Below, one piece after another: positions 13,615 to 18,673 of a DNA stretch of 18,673 bases. The translations under genes and the position numbers were made by a program. The notes below the pieces were generated by a model. That model was not told the DNA's origin. It saw nothing but the letters and a program-made list of their open reading frames with translations, and ran no database searches. The stretch lies in the NCBI GenBank assembly GCA_003649495.1, contig QMRZ01000017.1, positions 1 to 18,673 of the forward strand, in the 5' to 3' direction. Source of the DNA: Thermoprotei archaeon. GTDB taxonomy: Archaea; Thermoproteota; Thermoprotei; Thermofilales; Thermofilaceae. The stretch's first letter is position 1. The number at the start of each line of letters is the position of its first letter.

Positions 13615-14253
13615 ATGATTAAGGTCGTATCGTTCGACCTCGATGGCACGCTAGTGACGAAGGACTATATCGACTACTTCTGGCTAGAGCTACTGCCCTC
13701 ACTCTACTCCGAGGCTCGTGGCATAAGCATCGATGAGAGTAAGCGCGAGGTCCTAAGGATGTACGATGAGGTTGGCGAGGACGACCTCAGATGGTATCTC
13801 CCCAACTACTGGCTAAGGAGGCTCGGCTTAAGCGTGGAAATAGAGGATCTGCTTGAGGAGTTGAAGAAGCTCGTGAGGCCGTATGACGATGCCTTGCGCG
13901 CTGTACAGCTCCTAAAGCGCTCGTATAGGCTAGCAATACTAACTAACGCGTCCTGGGAATTCGTGCGCGTCGTCCTCGAAGCCATCCCACTATTCAGGGA
14001 ATCGTTTGACGTGACGCTATCCTGCGTTACACACTTCGCCTTGCCTAGGAAGACTGCGAAGTTTTACAAGGCTGCACTCAGGGTATTAGGCCTTAAGCCG
14101 GCAGAGCTGTTACATGTCGGCGATGACCCACGCTATGATAGGGAGGAGCCCAGGAGACTGGGCATAAAAGCTTTACACTTAGACAGGAGGGGAGGGGGAG
14201 ACATCTCCCAGCTCACTGAGTTGCCGTATCACCCAGAGATTCAGAAGCTTTAA
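13615..14253 (+). CDS. HAD-superfamily hydrolase (phosphatase-like)
   Basis: A 212-residue haloacid dehalogenase-type hydrolase, probably a small-molecule phosphatase. Motif I FDLDGT has the nucleophile Asp8 and acid Asp10; motif II is Thr110 (ILTNAS), motif III Lys146 (PRKTAKF), and motif IV GDDPRYD has Asp170/Asp171, with the following RLGIKALHL strand. A helical cap lies at about residues 18-85. The ATG at 13615 gives the usual few residues before motif I. GGTGA lies only 3 nt upstream and a weak TTAGTA box about 24 nt upstream, so its own start signals are modest and it may be read from the transcript beginning near 13422. The substrate is not known. Confidence 0.88.
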   Translation: MIKVVSFDLDGTLVTKDYIDYFWLELLPSLYSEARGISIDESKREVLRMYDEVGEDDLRWYLPNYWLRRLGLSVEIEDLLEELKKLVRPYDDALRAVQLLKRSYRLAILTNASWEFVRVVLEAIPLFRESFDVTLSCVTHFALPRKTAKFYKAALRVLGLKPAELLHVGDDPRYDREEPRRLGIKALHLDRRGGGDISQLTELPYHPEIQKL

Positions 14254-14256
14254 AAG
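14248..14256 (+). promoter_or_regulatory. TATA box of the acidic hypothetical gene
   Basis: CTTTAAAAG centred at 14252 overlaps the stop codon of the HAD gene and lies 27 nt before ATG 14279, which has no Shine-Dalgarno. A leaderless mRNA separate from the HAD transcript is predicted. Confidence 0.5.
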
Positions 14257-14278
14257 TGAGTAATCTTTAGAATTCTAC

Positions 14279-14692
14279 ATGCCTGAACCCCGGACTCTCG
14301 AGGTGCGGAATCCCGAGGAAGCGCTGAACGCCCTGAGTAGGATATTGAGCTCCAAGCAGGGAGGTAAGAAGGTCAGGAGGGGAGGCTGCGATCTGAGGAG
14401 GCTGGATGAGGAGGGAAGCACTTACGAGCTCGTGGCAACTTATGTGTACAAGCCCGGTAGGTTCTCTAAGGAGAGGAGCGTAGTAGTCGTACTGCCGCTC
14501 AAGCGCAGCCCAGACGGGATCTATAGGGGAGACTTGGGTGAGGCGGTCTTCCGGATACTAGTCGATAAGAAGGGGAGCCTGGAGGAGGAGTGGAGCGGGA
14601 ACTTGAAAGATGCTGAAGGTAAGATACCCGATGTAGCCAAGATGTATCTAGAGGATATGAACGATTTAGTGGAGAGCATCAAGAAACACTAG
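14279..14692 (+). CDS. Conserved-looking hypothetical protein (137 aa)
   Basis: No family recognised. The protein is soluble, with no signal peptide or membrane segment, rich in Glu/Lys/Arg/Asp. It reads like alternating strands and helices: an N-terminal helix (PEEALNALSRILSSKQ), strands YELVATYVY and RSVVVVLPL, then a RGDLGEAVFRILVDK segment and a C-terminal helix (VAKMYLEDMNDLVESIKK). There is one cysteine. Codon use matches the neighbours, so it looks like a real gene. It has its own TATA box at leaderless distance. The HAD gene upstream is its only close neighbour and does not suggest a function. Confidence 0.7.
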   Translation: MPEPRTLEVRNPEEALNALSRILSSKQGGKKVRRGGCDLRRLDEEGSTYELVATYVYKPGRFSKERSVVVVLPLKRSPDGIYRGDLGEAVFRILVDKKGSLEEEWSGNLKDAEGKIPDVAKMYLEDMNDLVESIKKH

Positions 14693-14913
14693 CTTGACCC
14701 CCTCTCATTCTCCCTTCTAGGCATCTGTTACATCTCAACTGGATCTCCTTCTAGAAGCTATCAGCACTTAAAGGCCTCTTCACCACTCCGAGAGTACGGC
14801 CTTCATCACTCGAAGAAGTAGTGACGATTGCTAGCTTTAAAGCTATTGATGTACGATTGGAGTAGCATTAGAGCATTAAGAAGTTATAAAGAAGATGTGG
14901 TAGCCCCGCTAGC

Positions 14914-14990
14914 GGTTTTCCCACAGGAATACGGTGCCTAGCTAGGCTGGCTTAGGAAGGCGCATCAAAAATGCTAGTATTCCACGTGGA
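14914..14990 (+). ncRNA. Candidate structured small RNA
   Basis: TATAAAG at 14885-14891 predicts a transcript starting near 14914. A 7-bp outer stem GGAATAC (14926-14932) / GTATTCC (14977-14983) encloses a hairpin from GCCTAGCTAGGC (14936-14947) and a second hairpin GCAT-CAAAA-ATGC (about 14962-14974), forming a three-way junction. No known RNA family was recognised and no C/D box signature fits. It is a folding prediction by eye only; the strand is inferred from the TATA orientation. Confidence 0.25.
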
Positions 14991-15114
14991 GAGGAGTCGA
15001 GGTGTTCAGGGACTGATGGGTGTTTTAATGTCAATTACTTGAGCAAGTCCTAAGCTGTGTATGCCAATGAGCTTGTGAAGGGCTCCCCTCTACCCTAGTG
15101 CTGGCCTCTTGACA

Positions 15115-15123
15115 TTGATATAG
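15115..15123 (+). promoter_or_regulatory. TATA-like box of the membrane protein/sppA operon
   Basis: TTGATATAG centred at 15119 lies 27 nt before ATG 15146, which has no Shine-Dalgarno. The spacing fits a leaderless mRNA; the box itself is of moderate quality. Confidence 0.4.
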
Positions 15124-15145
15124 AATCTTTAGCTGGGATACGTTA

Positions 15146-15850
15146 ATGTGGGATTGGGGCTCATACTCCCCCATGGCAGGCAGTATTGATAAAGGGTTTA
15201 AAAGGCTTAGAAACTCCGCTGTGCTGGCTACTGCCTCGTCAGCAATCTCTGCCGCGTTATTCCCGCTGGAGCGGGTAATGGGGAGGCTGAGCGCTGGGCT
15301 ACTAGCTGAGCTGTTAGTGTTAGTGGGGCTTATCGCAGTAGCTGGGCTCGTGGCGTTAGTGTTATCGCTGGCCTCGTGGATCTACAAGGTGCTTGGCTGG
15401 TCTGACATGTGCCGCTCTCGCCTGAGGCGGTTCTACTGTATAACTCGTCTAGCTGTGTTGGTTGGTCCTATAGTTGCCGTAGCGCTGATTATGGGTGGAG
15501 TAGCTGTTCTCTCCCTAGAGCTGCTCGCGAAGGGAGGGACCCCATCCCTTGTGCTGAGGAACTACCGTGGAGGAGCGCCAGCAGGTCTCTTCCTGGCAGG
15601 CCTCCTGCTGCTAGCCTCGGCTAACGTGATTGAGGGAGTGGCGATCTTAGATCTCGGCTTGCTAACACGAGCTAAGCTGCTAGTAGCTGGCTCAATAACG
15701 TACCTGCTATCAACTGGCCTTTCGCCAGTAGCCATGCTCCTAGGGCGGCTAGAGGGTCTAAGCAATCTAGTGAGTATAGTTGCGTACACGCTTTTAGCAG
15801 TGGGCTTCCACAAAACTCGATGGGAGGGGGAGGCACATGAGGCTGAGTGA
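15146..15850 (+). CDS. Polytopic membrane protein of unknown function
   Basis: A 234-residue protein with about five or six hydrophobic segments (roughly 26-45, 48-80, 95-128, 147-168, 175-197 and 205-225), joined by short Arg/Lys loops. The N-terminus SIDKGFKRLRNSAVLATASSAIS, a charged lead followed by the first helix, resembles crenarchaeal DUF973-type membrane proteins, but I am not sure of membership. ATG 15173 (MAGS) is an alternative start; the TATA spacing favours 15146. Its last 14 bp overlap the start of sppA, so the two proteins are probably made together in the membrane. No transport or catalytic motif was seen. Confidence 0.7.
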   Translation: MWDWGSYSPMAGSIDKGFKRLRNSAVLATASSAISAALFPLERVMGRLSAGLLAELLVLVGLIAVAGLVALVLSLASWIYKVLGWSDMCRSRLRRFYCITRLAVLVGPIVAVALIMGGVAVLSLELLAKGGTPSLVLRNYRGGAPAGLFLAGLLLLASANVIEGVAILDLGLLTRAKLLVAGSITYLLSTGLSPVAMLLGRLEGLSNLVSIVAYTLLAVGFHKTRWEGEAHEAE

Positions 15851-16769
15851 ACGTAGCTTAGTGGCCATGAGCCTGGGGCTCATAGCCGTGATAGCCAGCG
15901 CTACACTCCTCTTAGCCACGTTCAGGGAGGCACCCCCCGCCCCCGGCTGTGTAGCGCTAATAGAGGTGAGAGGCACTCTCTCGTACTCTCAGTCGCCCCT
16001 ATCGCTACTGGGCGGCACAGCCGACGTGGATAAGCTCCTGAAATTGCTAGATGAGGCGTTAAAGGATGATCACGTGAAAGCCGTAGTGCTGCGTATTAAC
16101 AGCCCTGGCGGCTCAGCTGCAGCGTCTGAAGCTCTTTACCTTAAGGTTCGTGAACTCGCAGCCTCCAAGCCCGTAGTGGCATTCATAGAGGAATACGGGA
16201 CCTCAGGAGCTTACATGCTGGCGCTCCCAGCTCATGAGATCATAGCGGCTAATAGCAGCATAGTAGGCTCCGTGGGCGTCTACATGATGGTGATAACTTA
16301 TAGTGGCTTGCTCGACAAGCTGGGTATCAGGGTATACGTCTTCAAGTCCGGAGAACTCAAGGACCTTGGCTCTCCATTCAGGGAGCCGACAGAAGCTGAG
16401 AGGAGAGTCCTCGAGGAGATGGTTAGCGAGATGTTCTCACTGTTTAAAGAGAGGGTCCTAATGCACAGGGGGAATATGATAACGAACTCCTCTGAAGTGT
16501 TCAGTGGAAGACCCTTCACCGCGGCCGAGGCAGTGAGGATAGGCCTAGTGGATAAGGTGGGGACTCTTGAGGACGCGATAGCTGATGCCAGGAGACTAGC
16601 AGGGCTACCTGAGGATGCACCAGTTCGCGTGCTAAAGCCGCCTAAGCCTGGGCTACTCCAGCTCCTTCTCGGCCAGGCCTCGAGCACTCCTCCCCTAATC
16701 CCAAGCTATGAAGTGCTGGCTATGTGGCCGCCGCCCCTCACAGCATATCTTCAAGCCTCTCGAGACTAG
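15837..16769 (+). CDS. sppA: Signal peptide peptidase SppA (S49 family)
   Basis: A membrane-anchored serine protease that degrades released signal peptides or other membrane peptides. The 310-residue, single-domain form is typical of archaea and Gram-positive bacteria. An N-terminal membrane anchor (about residues 7-28) is followed by the ClpP-like fold: VVLRINSPGGSAAASEALY (84-101), the GTSGAYMLAL helix with nucleophile Ser123, SSIVGSVGVYM (140-150) and SGELKDLGSPFR with the probable general base Lys175, a Ser-Lys dyad. The ATG is preceded by GGGAGGGGGAGG inside the upstream membrane-protein gene, which it overlaps by 14 bp. The last 32 bp overlap the end of the convergent deacetylase gene. 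Usual partners such as NfeD/stomatin are not adjacent. Confidence 0.92.
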   Translation: MRLSERSLVAMSLGLIAVIASATLLLATFREAPPAPGCVALIEVRGTLSYSQSPLSLLGGTADVDKLLKLLDEALKDDHVKAVVLRINSPGGSAAASEALYLKVRELAASKPVVAFIEEYGTSGAYMLALPAHEIIAANSSIVGSVGVYMMVITYSGLLDKLGIRVYVFKSGELKDLGSPFREPTEAERRVLEEMVSEMFSLFKERVLMHRGNMITNSSEVFSGRPFTAAEAVRIGLVDKVGTLEDAIADARRLAGLPEDAPVRVLKPPKPGLLQLLLGQASSTPPLIPSYEVLAMWPPPLTAYLQASRD

Positions 16770-17469
16770 ATACCAGGCTAATCCTCACGGGCATGAAGGT
16801 CGACTGTAGGAGAGCTTCACCATACTTCACGCCTATGAGGTACCCCCTCACCCTAGCTAAACTCTCAACATAGCTCACTATATCGCCGAGAACCGGCATC
16901 TGCGACTTAAAGCACTGGAGAGCATCTATTTTCAAGCTAAACGTATCTGTCACATCTACCACGTGTGACGGATGTGTGAACAGCTCGAAGACCTCATAAA
17001 AGAATAACATCCTTGCCCTCCACGGCTCGCCTAAATCAGCTAGCACTCTCTCTGACGCCTTCCACCAGGCTTCCTCGGTTATGCGGGAGACTGCCCTGTG
17101 ATCCCTGTGCTTATCCTCAATGTAGTGTGTGAAGATAGCTATGGGGCGTATCTTCCTGATAATCTCAACTACCCTCTGGTAAGTACGCCTATCATTTACG
17201 ACTCCCTGAGTTGGCAGTGCCAGCCCTATCCTCTCCTTAACTCCTAAGACCTTGTCGGCTTCCAGCGCCTCAGCACTCCTCATCTCGGATATTCTCTCCC
17301 TCCACTCAGCCCTAGCGTAGCCCGTATCCTCCCACTCTCCAGTCCTACTCCAGCAGAAGGTCACTACATACACTTCGTAGCCAACCTCGGCCAGCTTAGC
17401 TATCGTGGCACCAACGCCTATAGTCTCATCATCTGGATGGGCCCCGAAGATCATTATGCGCTTTGCCAA
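16738..17469 (-). CDS. PIG-L/LmbE family zinc-dependent deacetylase
   Basis: A 243-residue zinc hydrolase of the GlcNAc-PI/MshB/LmbE family, which removes acetyl groups from N-acetylglucosamine-type substrates. The first strand leads into GAHPDDET, with zinc ligands His11 and Asp14 and catalytic Asp13. The later THYIEDKHRDHRAV carries His121, Asp123 and His124, the H-x-D-H motif. The frame is open for 24 further codons upstream (TTG 17541), but a TATA box at 17502-17508 lies within that stretch and puts the transcription start near 17479. The TTG at 17469, 6 nt after GGTGG, gives the natural N-terminus MAKRIMIFGAHPDDE. The substrate is unknown; archaeal N-glycan or lipid-linked amino sugars, or diacetylchitobiose, are candidates. 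Confidence 0.88.
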   Translation of the reverse strand: MAKRIMIFGAHPDDETIGVGATIAKLAEVGYEVYVVTFCWSRTGEWEDTGYARAEWRERISEMRSAEALEADKVLGVKERIGLALPTQGVVNDRRTYQRVVEIIRKIRPIAIFTHYIEDKHRDHRAVSRITEEAWWKASERVLADLGEPWRARMLFFYEVFELFTHPSHVVDVTDTFSLKIDALQCFKSQMPVLGDIVSYVESLARVRGYLIGVKYGEALLQSTFMPVRISLVSSLERLEDML

Positions 17470-17501
17470 GTTGTGCCACCGTATTAGCGGGGGGCTGAGG
17501 G

Positions 17502-17508
17502 TATAAAA
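17502..17508. promoter_or_regulatory. Shared bidirectional TATA box (PIG-L / MoxR genes)
   Basis: TATAAAA on plus (TTTTATA on minus), centred at 17505, is the only TATA element between the two divergent genes. The plus-strand GTG at 17531 is 26 nt away (leaderless). On minus the transcription start would be near 17479, giving a 10-nt leader with GGTGG before TTG 17469. Confidence 0.6.
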
Positions 17509-17530
17509 GGGGAGGGAGGGGTAATCCCAT

Positions 17531-18673
17531 GTGCCCCTCAACCCCTACGCTGACCCAGGCCTGCTCCAGAGGATCCTGAGGCGAGTAGTGGGGAGGGAGC
17601 GGGAAGCCAGAGCTATCTTAGCAGCCTTAGCAGCTGGTCGCAACGTGTTGCTACAGGGGCCGCCGGGCACCTCTAAGTCAACATTGCTGAGGGCCATAGC
17701 CGAGGAGTCTGGAGTCGATTTCTTCATTGTGGAGGGCACAGCCGACTTAACTCCTCAGAAGCTCGTGGGAACATTCAACCCAGCTAAGGTAATGGCGGAG
17801 GGCTTCAAGCCGGAGTTCTTTGAGCCTGGTCCACTGACTAGGGCCATGGAGCGGGGCGGGCTCCTATACATCGAGGAATTCAACAGAATGTCAGAGGAGG
17901 CTGCCAATGTTCTCATAAGAGCTGCTGAGGAGAGGGAGATCTCAATACCTAGGCTAGGGGTAGTCAGGGCTAAACCCAGCTTCAGGATAGTGTGTGCGAT
18001 GAACCCCTACGATGATGTGGGAACTAGCAAGGTTAGCCGAGCCCTCCTCGATAGGTTCGTGATGCTGAGGATGGATTACCAGAGTAGAGGGGAGGAGGTG
18101 GAGATAGTAAAGCTCAGGAGTGGATCTAAGAGGCAGTGGCTGGTAGAGCTTGCAGTCGACCTCGCGAGAGCTACCAGGCAGCACCCTGCTGTTAAGATGG
18201 GCGCATCCATTAGAGGGGCGATAGACATGGTAACAATAGCTGAGCAGTTAATAGCGATGAGGGGGGCCGTAAGCCTCGAGGATCTGACTACAGCGGCCAT
18301 AATGGCATTCTCTCCTAAAATATGGATGAGAGATCCCTCTAAATCGCCTGAGGAGCTGATAGAGGAGATATTGCAGAGCTTGCTAGCTAAGAGGAGGCAG
18401 GAGTTGAGTATGGAGAGTCCTAGTGAGCTACGCGACGAAGAAGCGGGTGATGGGGAGAGAGTAGGGAGGCGAGGAGATGGGCGGGATCTGCTGGACAAGC
18501 TCTCGAGAATGGCTGACCTGGCGCCACGGAGAGCAGCTTTAATGGTGGTGAACTCCCCTGAGCTCCTCGACGCAATAGCTACGGAGGGCCTCAGAGGGCT
18601 AGACGTGGTGGCCAGGATACTTCACCATATCCCCCCCTCATTGAGGGAGATCGCCAGGCGGTACGCCAGGGAC
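17531..18673 (+). CDS. MoxR-type AAA+ ATPase (3' end outside window)
   Basis: The frame is open from GTG 17531 to the window edge, 381 codons, so the gene is incomplete. MoxR ATPases act as chaperones, usually with a von Willebrand factor A (VWA) partner, inserting cofactors or remodelling complexes. Seen: Walker A GPPGTSKST (residues 43-51), the GTADLTPQKLVG segment, Walker B GGLLYIEEFNRM (Glu in place of the usual first Asp), sensor-1 VCAMNPYDDVG and the arginine-finger segment VSRALLDRFV, then the helical lid GASIRGAIDMV. After about residue 285 a charged linker (SELRDEEAGDGERVGRRGDG) leads to a second helical region (from LLDKLSRMADLAPRR) that is longer than plain MoxR, so the protein may be a fusion. 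The GTG is 26 nt from the TATA centre, hence leaderless. Confidence 0.85.
   Translation, partial: MPLNPYADPGLLQRILRRVVGREREARAILAALAAGRNVLLQGPPGTSKSTLLRAIAEESGVDFFIVEGTADLTPQKLVGTFNPAKVMAEGFKPEFFEPGPLTRAMERGGLLYIEEFNRMSEEAANVLIRAAEEREISIPRLGVVRAKPSFRIVCAMNPYDDVGTSKVSRALLDRFVMLRMDYQSRGEEVEIVKLRSGSKRQWLVELAVDLARATRQHPAVKMGASIRGAIDMVTIAEQLIAMRGAVSLEDLTTAAIMAFSPKIWMRDPSKSPEELIEEILQSLLAKRRQELSMESPSELRDEEAGDGERVGRRGDGRDLLDKLSRMADLAPRRAALMVVNSPELLDAIATEGLRGLDVVARILHHIPPSLREIARRYARD

Larger units (their letters stand above)
14693..15145. other. 453-bp non-coding spacer rich in palindromes
   Basis: All frames are broken by frequent stops and I see no gene. Five perfect palindromes of 10 bp or more occur within 243 bp: CTTCTAGAAG 14748-14757, TAGCTTTAAAGCTA 14832-14845, CCGCTAGCGG 14906-14915, GCCTAGCTAGGC 14936-14947 and TCCACGTGGA 14981-14990. 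TATA-like boxes are at 14765-14774, inside the second palindrome, and at 14885-14891. A possible structured RNA is listed separately. The part from about 15000 to 15110 shows nothing I can name. Confidence 0.6.

Noticed and set aside
14680..14738. 19-codon minus-strand ORF starting TTG 14738 with GGAG upstream and a CxxC
   Set aside because: Too short, antisense to the end of the hypothetical gene, and its Shine-Dalgarno would fall right at the predicted transcription start; probably chance.
14906..14919. CCGCTAGCGG followed by TTTT as an intrinsic terminator
   Set aside because: It does not follow any gene closely (214 bp after the nearest stop), the palindrome leaves no loop, and archaeal termination depends on longer T-runs.
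17470..17541. 24-codon N-terminal extension of the PIG-L gene to TTG 17541
   Set aside because: It contains the TATA box shared with the MoxR gene and precedes the natural N-terminal strand, so it should not be translated.

Overview
The window reads as chromosomal DNA from a hyperthermophilic archaeon, most likely of the Thermoproteota (crenarchaeal) lineage. The signs are dominant AGG/AGA arginine codons, frequent GTG and TTG starts, TATA boxes about 26 nt upstream of many start codons (leaderless mRNAs), GGTG/GAGG Shine-Dalgarno sites on internal operon genes, and archaeal marker families (Tyw1, NucS/EndoMS, HypA beside a Mrp/MinD-type ATPase). I cannot name the genus. Gene packing is tight: convergent pairs either overlap (by 10 and 32 bp) or lie 4-16 bp apart. 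I found no tRNA, rRNA, CRISPR array, insertion sequence or integrase.

Layout. (1) 1-71: the first codons of a minus-strand aspartate-semialdehyde dehydrogenase-like gene. (2) 272-4771: an operon of two ABC-exporter half-transporters that form a predicted asymmetric heterodimer, a GNAT acetyltransferase and a double winged-helix protein. A small minus-strand HTH gene converges on its end. (3) 5167-6944: ribose-5-phosphate isomerase A and a UroD/methyltransferase-like protein, divergent, apparently leaderless and sharing one palindromic TATA box. (4) 6961-8916, minus strand: NucS mismatch endonuclease, then HypA and a Mrp/MinD-type HypB, the nickel-insertion pair of [NiFe]-hydrogenase maturation. 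(5) 8997-11452: Tyw1 (wyosine tRNA modification), a HisC-like aminotransferase and a small protein with a decayed nuclease-like fold. (6) 11457-13168: a xylose-isomerase-like TIM-barrel protein divergent from a QueT-type vitamin/nucleobase transporter component. (7) 13169-14692: a structured spacer with a degenerate 25-bp tandem repeat and possible short ORFs, then a HAD phosphatase and an unrecognised acidic protein. (8) 14693-15145: a non-coding spacer unusually rich in perfect palindromes, with a possible structured RNA. (9) 15146-16769: a polytopic membrane protein overlapping an SppA-type signal peptide peptidase. (10) 16738-17469: a PIG-L/LmbE deacetylase, minus strand, divergent from a MoxR-type AAA+ ATPase that runs off the window. 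These two also share one TATA box.

Most genes are ordinary housekeeping or transport functions. The points of most interest are a perfect 102-bp identity between the two ABC genes with odd codon use (a recent gene-conversion tract), the repeated use of one symmetric TATA element for divergent leaderless genes, and the palindrome-rich spacer at 14.7-15.0 kb. I saw no clear new defence or mobile system. Start codons were moved from the longest ORF where promoter spacing, Shine-Dalgarno or family N-terminus argued for it (rpiA, hypA, tyw1, queT, PIG-L, small HTH gene).
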